The position numbers were made by a program, and so were the translations under genes. A stretch of DNA of 64,000 nt from an uncultured bacterium (lineage in GTDB: Bacteria; Armatimonadota; Hebobacteria; CAIYQO01): assembly GCA_903928345.1 (NCBI GenBank), contig CAIYQO010000194.1, positions 62,001-126,000 of the forward strand. The letters are read 5' to 3'. Positions 15,001-21,890 of this stretch are shown piece by piece. The number at the start of each line of letters is the position of its first letter. Positions within the stretch are counted from its first letter, which is position 1. The notes under the pieces are model-generated. The model did not search any database, was not told where the DNA came from, and saw only the letters and a program-made list of their open reading frames with translations.

Positions 15001-15145
15001 GGCGACCTACACACTGTCTGTCAATATCGCCTTTGTGAAGGGCGACCAGTACGCCTTCCGCGTCGTGGCGACCAATCCGGCATCGGTAATCAATGTCGGG
15101 CTGGAAGCAGCTTCCGGGCAGTGGATGCAGACCCCGAACCCGTAA
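2..15145 (+). CDS. Giant Ig-like / fibronectin type III repeat protein (5' end outside window)
   Basis: The reading frame is open from the first bases, so the gene starts upstream; the TTG at position 8 is only the first possible start. Over 5,045 residues are visible. Residues 1 to about 2715 are Ig-like (invasin/Big-type) beta domains, often separated by a hinge of the form [ILVF]-G-x-P, seen about a dozen times. About 2716 to 4175 hold 15 fibronectin type III-like units of 90-105 residues. A second Ig block follows, about 4191-4930, and one last FN3 unit ends the protein. I see no LPXTG, PEP-CTERM or membrane anchor at the C-terminus. Such proteins are usually exported and act in adhesion or as a cell-surface layer; that role is inferred. 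A strong hairpin follows the stop codon. Composition matches the neighbouring genes. Confidence 0.9.
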   Translation, partial: SSLTISPNTYAVVGSPISISAVLNDNLNQPCAGNTPYQLSFAFEDGTQAAPPIVAGSDIVGGLNNFVTITDLKGLSHRTVTVTLSIPQQLLDMPLTLSSKSLPIIAGLPTTMTMTLQSLVANGSTTQVYSYPQPVPPANGNLGPDQMRIVADGIVDQFGNPAFGQTVTDLLGNPIPTTSVYFSADKGGFGATVADVTTPYNFSSTVFTTIANNKNVARAVAYYRCGSAVDDVISATCGTNASNAPIHVIGGADGVNFTFTRGNVITNSVQVGADAGSGFDQAVTTVTASANSKKIPLTDAVSVYLNPDQGTLLNQTQMIGLDVNSQIPNIIFQADPTATGGPLNIAWASGNNNGTVKTKLNVIGPPDHFVQDAKGTPGLAYTPATIKGAGTAIVSGYLEAADGTPVLQGSVTVQFATSNPNFVLTPANGQVVVGAKGYVSIIVGAANPALVTTNGFSVSARAGNASAQTGIINYGQSTKTLTIAVTGGVQTQPVDPWLDPKNVKEAEVVISALDATGNPVADSATVSLANDAGADFYASLDGGVTYTQKIGQTVNNANFKNGSLTLHLRGNGAITKPGVCNITAAAENGTVTAKDASITYIGRPAKLSALTLTPATSQVITLQTDVKVQVDDVNGKSVSDGYPITFTTGNNGNVNVNGDNNISQPDTNTASTSYGFAETTIVGNVACSPTVTVKYGGVTLSAPYKFVGSGAITFTFAPVIPRILSDGLKKIDTTVNGFLPDGKTPVADGTPITLKLDKGHFGNGQQTITGTFMNGTFNTTIVGAATPGINDLGDATLTALSGAYTATTTVWFYGQPSSILITDPPSVDAATRPTLIAIAGSKASTTIETYDLGVNAADGKVQVDVIDNTTGITVSTSTVPVVNGTVTTTVTTPMVGKYLVKASLVNDKTKFDDFWLQSVASIPNTVTVAPVGANPTASADGTGAAQAFTITALDVNGKPAGNIPAQVWIDRGAVIDNTGNPVAANSQAQAITVQLDATGTGTFSVNGSMVGGFPVAPGVATVTVQIGTLIPVTSTLRLIGKPNSIVLSADYYRLLANNKDQITVTAKVYDSAMQRVADGTSVRFTVKNWDGTAVTPGNTRFTPSTMATVNGVSTSLFALKAIGDVKITASADGYAGVVSTDLAKVTGAGADSVTLDINAGNPLRISTDGTGPAGSNSTDLVVNATATDSKGTALAYGDPNLIGLPVTISTTAGTLGTKGLKYDTTLDATGQAVVTLAGTATTVPGTATVTVASGAITGQNPVSIAFVGPADATKFTTTWIPTLTDTNGNGIVDIFQDATTNFQIEVGAFDSFGQPVLDGTVMTISATAGLTITMPDTKLTAGDTGKVRWTLSPATSGIKDIFLVAGDVKKTDPKEVEVLPVAQSFAMTILEQDRIYYNPATTANLSKQTSFQLTGYQGGTPTAGQEQANATVDLTTDIGAFVAGQNVALVAGKNGKEATVQLNQAGQAVVHFTGDGTNVGQPNIRVRSSGFSQSINTAATPVRIVGDPSRIITQAYSKSAPTLTDDLRVMQDDPVTIIAEVQDSAGQQVLDGFMVKFSVNSPAAILRATNVQIANGVVRADLASNASGVYTVTAEALDATGNSIAPTPVTDPTQVTIRTYAKTFTVSAIEPATKTISQDGNETAKITVLGKDANGVPILAGTPVQFTILQVDSQLATLVDPLNQGGYGDIQNTVAETGGTAMIFMRGQNTTGKVGTAGIRVASYNTGSGSPSAFQTDMPDLITLYGPGSTAAGAATLAADMTPNPVTPGTEGTLAISLTDAVTGRAYNPSWYTLSVAEQAGVGTLTGVQTLDTTTGACSLTYTLTEDEATAKLALPDPVLHFIVNINGVTSDKTGVLWTKTIDVPITNPATWPGHTEPAVTFAEDSVITTLNLGTEEQINLHVLDVAGNLIGPGREIDATISAGGLVRDAALPAPGATTTALTTGTGGVISLIATAPTQMPAGGKVTITLTDKLTSVVLAQDINPAVTGIDVTVLNAKPVADFKLVSVANPTRLYYDPTPATQIIGGLPLKTNVVLQGLTPDGITGSAGAPVNISVDRGQFRQFGVGAFGKTLNNVSLDTNGQIKLEFEGAGEDTLLGMPTFTISDVNNTVTRQLSQATLLLIGKPTTVTVTLASASIFQDAEAPITTSLTDAAGQQVLDGWKIKYAQASTQWVNTNTAAEWMNTVGPGVFRLAGNNVAVLTNGQSTTTFASNHSGVYTLTASAKTSTLVQDAANAGVEVYGGGGVTASQDLTIDTYASTYAINVVSPTPARINADGSQIASLYVTCKDVEGKIVLENVPVDVTPSLGRLLMADDTTKWVDSKSGTSMQVLTDSNGQLRLLSRGNSVIGPLKVTINNDQKPTSYISVVDTGLVHYGVDVATAVFTVTPIALTKATQRIAGTDQFGNGLTTSINFTVAMVDANGNSYPDGYTVTLQANGNPVGLPIPLVNSQIALTYSQALAAADKLFEKITIKLTGPDSTGNNASITSPTLFNVAVVKPKSAVMTPATGSSNEIDVTKTLAINSIIMDAAVAGDPSQTLIPNYEIRYAIKTLFGMPAATLSANGGPFYTDVNGATNVTLTAGNQPQKLQVVAFYDKDRDGQRKADGSEDVGTSGDIYIGKPDAVAPASYTVPINSTNVAMTATVTVGGVDVYNGYPVTCTLVGAGTLVASDATVGNNGVVNFTYTAPAVQPAVDPVLIVRDGINNNIIGQITLKSVSVNALPAVPTGFTVTATTSKSASLQWNDVAQEQSFDLETSPDGNAWSAPISIPMNQTIYTDNTFGAEYTMRYYRLRAVNQLGTSNWAQLTTAVVSGPDAPVLADINHNPHPVGDVTSTTITLNWTDIDRETGYEIQRSWDGVSGWTTVATTGINILTTTVTVTPNTHNYFRVRGISDQRPTVAYVEQGSWSNGSDSNTPPPKTGTVTATALDATDIQLTWDPVVASGYYVQYRKTGAPVWTLITAPTVTLNGGGKEQYTQSGLTPNTSYDFEVRAGSPYVGAVLWYLGDWSDPATQTTIPVPPVAPGVLTTLANGTTVTVSWADVLGETGYELQHRVLGTPGWPVFGAGTLLGAGTTTADVTGLLNGTTYEFRLVATNSVSTALNANWSPTAAQITPTIAPTLTVIDPLNDVDGGNVTLRWAAITGAASYSLDRSADGGATWANVKAGIAALNYTDNTATLNTPYVYRLAATNAAGNSAFSGTQAITTGPAAPAGFTTAAAGDTVVLTWNNVPGAKFKLQRRTGLNAFADVSGALLPVNVLIYTDSGLPTNTTYDYRIAAVNSTGSRSTYTVVAPVTTGPAAAFVQNAPTNILDVSLTLNWTAVAGVSGYDIIGWQLTDPQPTKATASVAAGVTTTPVTKYTANDGSLQNLVPGQTYNFVIVAKTAAAGQTFSGIQTVTMVPPVPAAFTATFAGTTATLAWTDGLGETKYQYEERSYVGGVAGAWGAAVDVPMNTATISVPGLANGTQFDFQMHAVNASGNSAWTAAGNGNTQPASPTINPVTPSTDIQGVNVTLSWAAITGVTMYILERSTDGVNWTNIPMVPPSSLTWTDGTGAGNTAYLYRVSAHGAGGTSIPSATVSVTTGVGQKPSTPVATADGTQVTLSWTLIPGYAYRLDRQKVGGAWATPAFNPLPVNVNTYIDTDATITANTTYNYRLAAVDAGTGALSAWSDLATVTTGPVATFTPVTTSAVTTTTLTVTWPSVANSTSFDLYRWVLGAQPPVLPTQTFGAAVTSYNDGTPPNPLVPGQTYYYRIVVHTAGGKTSSSPDVQVTMVPPAPTGFTATATNTTVTLAWNAPAIGAPTYEYQQATVVGGVTGAWGASVPLPANPATVDITGQPVDTNFAYRFRAVNSGGTSVWTTVATTSTIPATPTTLSLSMLEDPAIAPSHTPGVTATWTDTNAENGFEWAVSTDGITFGVPAVLAQGVLSVIDPATTTCTTLPQTRFYRVRAVNGAGKSGWSAVQEIVTSPPYNDSPSNDTLNVGNATSTTIPLTWSDAKMESGYEVWMSVNGVQGSWSKAGSTVANVTTYTVTGLNPNEYHFFRVRAFTTNAGMPTAYAGWTNTKQASTSPAKVIGPLPAQPNLPTAVSSTSNEMLLTWSPPDGASTYNIRYRLSTATVWTNVAAPIFGADAAGNITYDQLGLTAGTTYQYQVQAVNTNNNPNLTGGWSDIFNGTTVPTQTPTITSFDLNISSGIYRIYYSGMTCDQLADNLPDYTDITFTGYTAAGKANGSTVTVKTDKGYFVNSSTGTPVYSQSYTTTLDSNGQATLRFQGWYKHADGSNVFELPTLADLGIPTITATDGTGNAVVPTAVTSANAGWTTANKAKLIGPPNTITQTDNSLADTTMQDGQVTETATVHDLNGEPVLANMSIWFVQSYDAAATPATATNAQALGQGNIRVPYALTGVDGTASTLFQSNHSGVYTIYSYALLKGFNKATLDAVTNLTPAQLTAVENANLVPQTGVGTVVTANVQLLVQTHGFSGPTSNGNAWQIISNLSPRINCDGSETTRVTFTALDEDGKKVLPNVPFRVSASLGLLEMENGTAITPGTTLYFNDKSEGYVIVLGYPYVQGNPKNTKNVAGGVGDVDLTFDNIGHVPEYYRIASVVAEFGPDVASAKDSNGGNTLVAWTPSMTVAAADSNNNVPANKQIVYTFYMYDQFQNPYPDGYVIQLKRAGVNWGAPMALMNGRASITYAENTRNSAATLSYAMTVSMSGEQSIAAGSQTITAGGTAKFTRPMTASINPGSITALGYNTAYPISSIVLDADGNGVVDGFQISYQVSGVQGNFNGNLTTTTATTSGSGVSTILNTGTNPCVITVSAYTYQGNGAVTTLVTSSNIYIGGPDSVVPTFKDVPLNSGSVGYNFTLNSNGQAAAASWPIQLTATGGVGSINGASTTIGAGGLISFNYNPGGTAGAETISVSDSAALGSRLRTSLTMNSYGGPSAPVLTQGTVVDVTHVSLTWMDTESDAVRLRNEGAFRIDYRDLTAFGGWTPYGIQVASNHNIGATYTLSVNIAFVKGDQYAFRVVATNPASVINVGLEAASGQWMQTPNP
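9350..11599 (+). repeat. Tandem duplication of a four-FN3 supermodule inside the giant gene
   Basis: FN3 units 5-8 (9350-10477, 376 residues) and 9-12 (10478-11599, 374 residues) match unit for unit. Units 5 and 9 share NVTL[RS]WAAITG. Units 6 and 10 share LPVNV and NTTY[DN]YR[IL]AAV. Units 7 and 11 share LVPGQTY and VTMVPP. Units 8 and 12 share VGGV[AT]GAWGA. The period is about 375 residues, so the array grew by copying four domains together. The match is clear in protein but diverged in DNA, so the event is not recent. Confidence 0.8.
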
Positions 15146-15186
15146 CCCGGGTGGACTATACACGGGGGCACGTCCCCCAACGGACC

Positions 15187-15218
15187 GCGGCGGGCGGGGC
15201 AGATGCCCCGCCCGCCGT
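15187..15218 (+). terminator. Strong GC hairpin after the giant gene
   Basis: A perfect 13-bp inverted repeat (CGGCGGGCGGGGC and its complement) has a four-base loop, AGAT. It lies about 45 nt after the stop codon of the giant gene and 85 nt before hisS. There is no T-run after it, so it is a terminator-like or mRNA-end hairpin rather than a textbook intrinsic terminator. Confidence 0.55.
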
Positions 15219-15302
15219 TGCGTGTGGCACAGGGTAGCCGAGACGGGCAAAAGTTTGCTACAATACAAGCCCGTGCGCACCTGCGCACGCCGGAGGACGA
15301 CG

Positions 15303-16586
15303 ATGCCCTTTACGACACCACGCGGCACACACGATATTCTGCCGGATGAAGCCCGGCGCTGGCAATGGCTGGAAGCGCGCTTCCGCCACGCCTGCGCGCT
15401 GGCCGGCTTCGGCGAAATTCGCACGCCGATGTTCGAGGAGACGGATCTTTTCGCGCGTGGGGTGGGGGAGGACACGGACATCGTCACCAAGCAGATGTAC
15501 TCCTTCACCAGCCCCGGCAACGACCGCCTCACCCTGCGCCCGGAAGGCACCGCGGGGGTGGTGCGCGCCGCCATTCAGCACAGCCTGCTCACGCCGGGCA
15601 ACGTGGAGAAGCTCTTCTATTACGGCCCCACCTTCCGCTATGAGCGGCCGGCGAAGGGACGCTTCCGCCAGTTCGCGCAACTCGGGGTGGAGGTCTTTGG
15701 CGCGCCGGGGCCGGATATCGACGCCGAGTTGCTTGCCTTCGCCAGCGACTTCCTCGCCGGCATTGGTCTGTGCACCGCCGTGCTGGAAATCAACAGCGTC
15801 GGCTGTCCGGAATGCCGCCCGCTGTACCGCGACGCGCTGCGCAACGCGCTGGCAGGCGTACGCGGCGAACTGTGCCCGGATTGCGACCGCCGCTACGACT
15901 CCAACCCGCTGCGCATTTTAGACTGCAAGGTGGAGCGTTGCCGCGAACTCTCCGCCGACGTGCCGGTGATCCTCGACGTGCTCTGCGAACCGTGTAAGAC
16001 GCACCTCGCCGGCGTGGAGGCGGGTCTGCGCGCCCTCGGGGTGGCGTTCGTGGTGAACCCGCACATCGTACGCGGGCTCGATTACTACACGCGCACCGCC
16101 TTTGAATTCATCGCCGGCAACCTGGGCGCGCAAAACACCGTACTCGCCGGTGGGCGCTACGATGGGCTGGTCGCCGAACTCGGCGGGCCGGCCACGCCGG
16201 GCATCGGCTTCGCAGCGGGGGTGGAACGCCTGCTGCTCTCCGTGGGGGAGGGTGCGGGAGAAACGGAGCGACCGGGGGTGGTGTATCTCGCCGCCCTCGA
16301 TGCGAATGCCCGCGATACCGCACTGGTGCTCGCCACCACGCTGCGCCGCGCGGGCGTGCCCACGGCCCTCGACTACCTGAGCCGCAGCTTGAAGGCGCAG
16401 ATGCGCGACGCCAACCGCCAGGGTGCCTGGTACGTGCTCATCCTTGGTGGCGACGAAATGACCCGCGGCGAAGCCGCCCTGCGCGATATGCGCGGCGCCA
16501 GCCAATCCACGCTGGCGCTCGACGCGGTCGTGCCGTATTTCCGTGACGTGTATGCCGGTCTCTCGACGACCGTGGATAAGGAATAA
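15303..16586 (+). CDS. hisS: Histidyl-tRNA synthetase
   Basis: Charges tRNA-His with histidine in the cytoplasm. The 427-residue product is a normal length for bacterial class II HisRS. Visible signatures include TLRPEGTAGVVRA, the motif 2 region FRYERPAKGRFRQF, the histidine-specific GLDYYTR and GGRYDGL blocks, and motif 3 GFAAGVERL. The ATG at 15303 was chosen because GGAGGA lies 6 nt upstream; the frame is open further upstream but without homology. A possible -10 (TACAAT, 15259-15264) lies upstream. aspS starts 2 nt after the stop, the common bacterial hisS-aspS pair. Confidence 0.97.
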   Translation: MPFTTPRGTHDILPDEARRWQWLEARFRHACALAGFGEIRTPMFEETDLFARGVGEDTDIVTKQMYSFTSPGNDRLTLRPEGTAGVVRAAIQHSLLTPGNVEKLFYYGPTFRYERPAKGRFRQFAQLGVEVFGAPGPDIDAELLAFASDFLAGIGLCTAVLEINSVGCPECRPLYRDALRNALAGVRGELCPDCDRRYDSNPLRILDCKVERCRELSADVPVILDVLCEPCKTHLAGVEAGLRALGVAFVVNPHIVRGLDYYTRTAFEFIAGNLGAQNTVLAGGRYDGLVAELGGPATPGIGFAAGVERLLLSVGEGAGETERPGVVYLAALDANARDTALVLATTLRRAGVPTALDYLSRSLKAQMRDANRQGAWYVLILGGDEMTRGEAALRDMRGASQSTLALDAVVPYFRDVYAGLSTTVDKE

Positions 16587-16588
16587 CC

Positions 16589-18371
<1,783 letters not shown>

Positions 18372-18379
<8 letters not shown>

Positions 18380-19094
18380 GGTGACGCACGCCCACGATAT
18401 CGCGGCGTTGCAGGCACGTCTGCAGCTCGACTTCCGGCAGCCAGCGCTGCTGGAGCAGGCGCTCACCCACCGCTCGCTGCTGGCGGAAATCGAAGGGCTG
18501 CAGGCCAACGAACGGTTGGAATTCCTCGGCGATGCCGTGCTCGGGCTCGTCATCGCCGAGGAACTCTTCCTCCGCTTCCCCGCATGGTCGGAGGGCGACC
18601 TCAGCAAGGCCAAAGCGACGGTGGTAGACGAACTCTCGCTGGCCGCGTTGGCACGCCGCTGGGCGTTGGGCGCCTACATGCGCGTGTCGCGCGGGGAGAC
18701 GGCCTCCGGCGGGCGGGAGCGCCGCGCATTGCTCGCCGACGCGGTGGAGGCGCTCATCGGGGCGCTCTACCTCGACCAGGGGCTGGAGGCGGCGCGCGCC
18801 TTCGTGCTCCGCGAGTTTACCGACCCCCTCGACGCGGTGGCGCGCCACGACTTCGGCCGCGACTTCAAAACCCAACTGCAGGAACGCTTCCAGGGGCGCT
18901 ACCAGGCCACGCCGAGTTACGCGGTGGTGGAGGAGAGCGGCCCGCCCCACGCCCCCACCTTCACCGTGGCGGTGCTTTTCGACGGGCGCGAGCTGGGACG
19001 CGGGCAGGGGAAGAGTAAAAAGGCCGCCGAGCAGCACGCCGCGCAGGCGGCGCTCACCGCCGCGCGGGCGGACGACGACCCCTCCGCGGATTAA
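18372..19094 (+). CDS. rnc: Ribonuclease III
   Basis: Double-strand-specific endoribonuclease for rRNA and mRNA processing. The catalytic signature NERLEFLGDAVLG is near residue 46 and the second acidic cluster LADAVEALIGALYLDQG is near 121. A C-terminal double-stranded RNA-binding domain with the usual GKSKKAAEQHAA end completes the 240 residues, a normal length. The GTG at 18372 overlaps the end of aspS by 8 nt; a second GTG at 18381, outside the overlap, is an equally possible start. The arrangement suggests translational coupling to the synthetase operon. Confidence 0.95.
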
Positions 19095-19305
19095 CCCCTC
19101 AAGAGCGCGCTCCCCGCGTGAGCGACAACTCCTGTCGCCGGGTTAAGACAGAGATTAACGCCTCCTCAGGTTTAATCGTACCTTAATTAAGGCCAAATCA
19201 ATTCGGCAGGCACGATTTCCCCCTTTCTGGAATAATATAGAGGAGACGCTGATGTCTACCCCATACTGTCTACCGCTTTCGTGACGTAGAGCTGGAGGTT
19301 GATCC
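19095..19305 (+). promoter_or_regulatory. Leader region of the phosphate-transport pair, with mini-ORF and palindrome
   Basis: This AT-richer gap holds a perfect 12-bp palindrome CCTTAATTAAGG (19181-19192), several TTAA-type words between 19143 and 19190, and an AT-rich block AATAATATAG (19231-19240). A ten-codon frame (19252-19284, ATG to TGA) is preceded at the right distance by AGGAG and could be a leader peptide. The next gene has its own GGAGG. I could not fit a clear -35/-10 pair. All regulatory readings here are tentative. Confidence 0.3.
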
Positions 19306-19932
19306 GTGGCACGCTTTCGACTCATCCCGCGCGATGAACGCTTCTTCGACTTCTTTGAGAAAGCCACCGCCATCGGTGTCGATACCGTCGATACGTTGCA
19401 CCAGATGCTGCTTGACTTCGGGCAGGCGGAAATGTACCGTAAGCGCATCGCTGAGTTGGAGCACGACGGCGACGATGTGATTCATCAGACGATGGACACG
19501 GTGAACCGCACCTTTGTCACCCCCATCGACGCCGAAGACATCCGTGCCATCGCCAGCCGCCTCGACAACATCATCGACTACACCCAGGGTGCCGCCGAGC
19601 GGTTGGTGCTCTACCAGGTGAAATCGCCGCTGCCCGAGTGCATCGAGTTGGTCGCCGTATTGCAGCGTACGATTCGTACGGCGGACAAGGCGGTGCACAT
19701 GCTGCGCGACTTGAGCCGCCGCACGGAGATCACCACGTTATGCATCGAGATCAACAGCCTGGAGAACGCCGGCGACAAAGTGTATCGCGAAGCCCTGGGT
19801 TACCTGTTCCGGCAAGGCGATCCGATGGAGTTGATGCGCTGGAAAGAGATCTTCGAGGAGGTCGAGCAGGCGCTGGACGAGTGCGAAGATCTGGCCGACC
19901 TCATCGAGACCGTCGTCGTGAAGCATGCCTGA
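19306..19932 (+). CDS. DUF47 / PhoU-like phosphate transport regulator
   Basis: A 208-residue all-helical protein of the DUF47 family (TIGR00153), which resembles PhoU. It is commonly encoded beside PiT permeases, whose activity it is thought to regulate in the cytoplasm. Typical features are the RDERFFDFFEKA start, the EHDGDDVIHQTM segment and DIRAIASRLDNIIDY. The GTG start is supported by GGAGG 7 nt upstream. The PiT gene follows after 20 nt, which fits one operon. Confidence 0.9.
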   Translation: MARFRLIPRDERFFDFFEKATAIGVDTVDTLHQMLLDFGQAEMYRKRIAELEHDGDDVIHQTMDTVNRTFVTPIDAEDIRAIASRLDNIIDYTQGAAERLVLYQVKSPLPECIELVAVLQRTIRTADKAVHMLRDLSRRTEITTLCIEINSLENAGDKVYREALGYLFRQGDPMELMRWKEIFEEVEQALDECEDLADLIETVVVKHA

Positions 19933-19952
19933 CGTTGTAACTGTGTAACCGC

Positions 19953-21302
19953 ATGGAAACTCCTATGGAAACGATATTGCAAACCGATCAAGTCTGCCCG
20001 ATCTGTGGCAATGTGATCGACCGGAATGGCACGAGTTGCGAATGCCCCGACTGCCGGGACACCTTTCATCAGGATTGCTGGCAGGGACGCGGTGGGTGTT
20101 GCCACACCGACTGCAACTCGTATACCGAGGCGCCGCTGCCGCTGTACCCCTCCCTCGATATCCCCGCCGTGCAACCGGTCGCGCCGAAATCCCGGCGGTC
20201 GTTGCTGTTAGTGCCCGGTATCGCCGTGGTGTTAGTGTTGGCCGCACTCATTGCCCATCTCAGTGGCGTGACGAATGCCGCGATCCTCCTCGTCGCCGTG
20301 GTGTTGGCCGCGCTGGGCTTCGACTTCGTGAACGGCATGAACGATTCCGGGAACGCCATCGCCACCGTGATCTCCACCCGCGTGCTCACGCCCATGGCCG
20401 CCCTGTTGATGGCCGCCGTGTTGAACTTTGCCGGCGCGGTGGTGATGGAAGGCGTGGCGATCAGCATCGCCAGTAAAATCGTCGATACGCACCAGGTACC
20501 CTACACCGTCGTGACCCCCATGATGATCCTCTGCGGGCTGATCGGGGCGATCGGTTGGAACTTCCTCATGGCACGCATCGGGCTGCCCATCAGTTCTTCG
20601 CACGCATTAATCGGGGGCCTGGTGGGGGTGTTGCTGTTGATGCGCATCCCGCTGAATGCCCCCTATCTCACCAAAATCGTGGGGTGGATGGTGCTGGCGC
20701 CGATATTGGGGTTCGTCGTCGGATGGTTGTTAATGGTGGCGATCATGTGGATCTTCTGCCGCGTTTCGCCACACCGCATGAACAAACATTTCCGCATCTG
20801 GCAGCTCGTCTCTTCCGCGACGATGGCCTTTGCGCACGGCGCGAACGACGCACAAAAAGCGATGGGGATCATCACCCTTGCGCTGGCCGGGAGCGGCGTC
20901 ATTCAGGTGGCGCACGGCGCCTCGCCGCACATCCCGCTCTGGGTAAAGGTCGCCTGTGCCACGGTCATTGCACTCGGCACCGGGTTCGGGGGTAAGCGTG
21001 TCATCGGCACCCTCGGGCATAAGATTATCAAGCTGACCCCCGTGCACGGCTTCGCCGCCGAGATGGTCGCCGCAAGCACTATTCTGATGGCCACGGCTTC
21101 CGGCACGCCCATCAGTACCACGCATGCCATCTCGTCGTCCATCCTCGGCGTGGGCGCCTCCAAGCGGCTCTCCGCGGTGCGCTGGGGGGTGGCGGGCAAC
21201 ATTGTGTCGGCGTGGATCTTCACCATCCCCACCTGTGCGGCGGTGGCGGCGTTGCTGTACAAGCTCGTCGAGATGTGCGGACTTGTGCGGCTGTTGGGCT
21301 GA
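19953..21302 (+). CDS. PiT-family phosphate permease with N-terminal RING-like zinc domain
   Basis: Inner-membrane inorganic phosphate transporter of the PiT (SLC20) family. Both halves carry the family signature: NGMNDSGNAIATVIS in the first and FAHGANDAQKAMG in the second, within about ten membrane spans from residue 70 on. The first 60 residues are not part of a normal PiT. They hold CPIC (15-18), CECPDC (29-34), FHQDCW (38-43) and CCHTDC (49-54), a cross-brace pattern like the prokaryotic RING families. ATG at 19953 is used; ATG at 19965 is possible, and neither has a clear ribosome binding site. Either start keeps the zinc domain. Confidence 0.9.
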   Translation: METPMETILQTDQVCPICGNVIDRNGTSCECPDCRDTFHQDCWQGRGGCCHTDCNSYTEAPLPLYPSLDIPAVQPVAPKSRRSLLLVPGIAVVLVLAALIAHLSGVTNAAILLVAVVLAALGFDFVNGMNDSGNAIATVISTRVLTPMAALLMAAVLNFAGAVVMEGVAISIASKIVDTHQVPYTVVTPMMILCGLIGAIGWNFLMARIGLPISSSHALIGGLVGVLLLMRIPLNAPYLTKIVGWMVLAPILGFVVGWLLMVAIMWIFCRVSPHRMNKHFRIWQLVSSATMAFAHGANDAQKAMGIITLALAGSGVIQVAHGASPHIPLWVKVACATVIALGTGFGGKRVIGTLGHKIIKLTPVHGFAAEMVAASTILMATASGTPISTTHAISSSILGVGASKRLSAVRWGVAGNIVSAWIFTIPTCAAVAALLYKLVEMCGLVRLLG

Positions 21303-21311
21303 GCCTGCCGG

Positions 21312-21320
21312 TGCTATACT
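21312..21320 (+). promoter_or_regulatory. Extended -10 promoter of the CheY-like gene
   Basis: TGCTATACT is an extended -10 box about 28 nt before the start codon. A weak -35 (TTGGGC, 21294-21299) lies 15 nt upstream inside the end of the PiT gene. The same TGCTATACT word is found before serA. Confidence 0.5.
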
Positions 21321-21347
21321 GGGGCACTATCGGCAGGAGGCAGGCCC

Positions 21348-21734
21348 ATGGCACGGATAGCACTGATTCTGATCGTCGAGGATGACGCCCTCACCAGCTC
21401 GGTCGTCTCGAAGGCGCTCACCACGCGCGGGTATCGCACGCGTATCGAGTCCAACGGCGCGGCGGCGCTGCTGGCGGCGCACGAAGAGGCGCCCGACGTC
21501 ATCCTGATGGACCTGCAGATGCCCATCCTCAAAGGACAGGAAACCCTCGCCGCGCTGCGTGGCAACCCGTCGACGGCGCATATCCACGTGGTGGTGCTCT
21601 CCGGGCACAGCGACGACGTGACGCTGCTCGACGCCGTCACCCACGGCGCCAACGTCTTTCTCGTGAAACCCCCCGACTCCCAGGAGCTGCTCACCGCCGT
21701 CGATCGCCTGCTCGCGCTGCGCCCGGAGGAGTGA
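21348..21734 (+). CDS. Single-domain response regulator (CheY-like)
   Basis: A stand-alone receiver domain of 128 residues with no output domain. The acidic pocket is EDD near residue 11, the phospho-acceptor Asp is in VILMDLQMP near 55-60, the conserved Ser/Thr is in VVLSGHS, and the Lys is in FLVKPP. AGGAGG lies just upstream of the ATG. No kinase gene is adjacent, so its partner is unknown; it probably acts by protein-protein contact. Confidence 0.92.
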   Translation: MARIALILIVEDDALTSSVVSKALTTRGYRTRIESNGAAALLAAHEEAPDVILMDLQMPILKGQETLAALRGNPSTAHIHVVVLSGHSDDVTLLDAVTHGANVFLVKPPDSQELLTAVDRLLALRPEE

Positions 21735-21740
21735 GGCGAT

Positions 21741-21777
21741 ATTCAACCACAAAGGCACCAGGGGCACAAAGGAAGGG
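21741..21777 (+). repeat. Single arm of an ACCACAAAGG-type intergenic repeat
   Basis: TTCAACCACAAAGGCACC followed by another CACAAAGG unit matches the arms of the full hairpin element at 45259-45418. Here only one arm is present. It begins 7 nt after the stop codon of the CheY-like gene. The rest of the gap up to tatD holds a short CCGGTT/AACCGG hairpin (21843-21856) and no gene. Confidence 0.5.
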
Positions 21778-21890
21778 ATGAGCGGGGCGGCGGGGAATAG
21801 GAAAGCAGACATGCCCGTTGCATTGATTACAGACTGACAGCCCCGGTTTCAACCGGTGTGTCACAAGTTTTTCCGTGAATCAGGTTCCTG

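Noticed and set aside
19143-19190. PHO box upstream of the phosphate genes
   Set aside because: TTAA-type words are present, but their spacing (12 and 16 nt) does not match the regular 11-nt period of known sites. Kept only as a weak idea.
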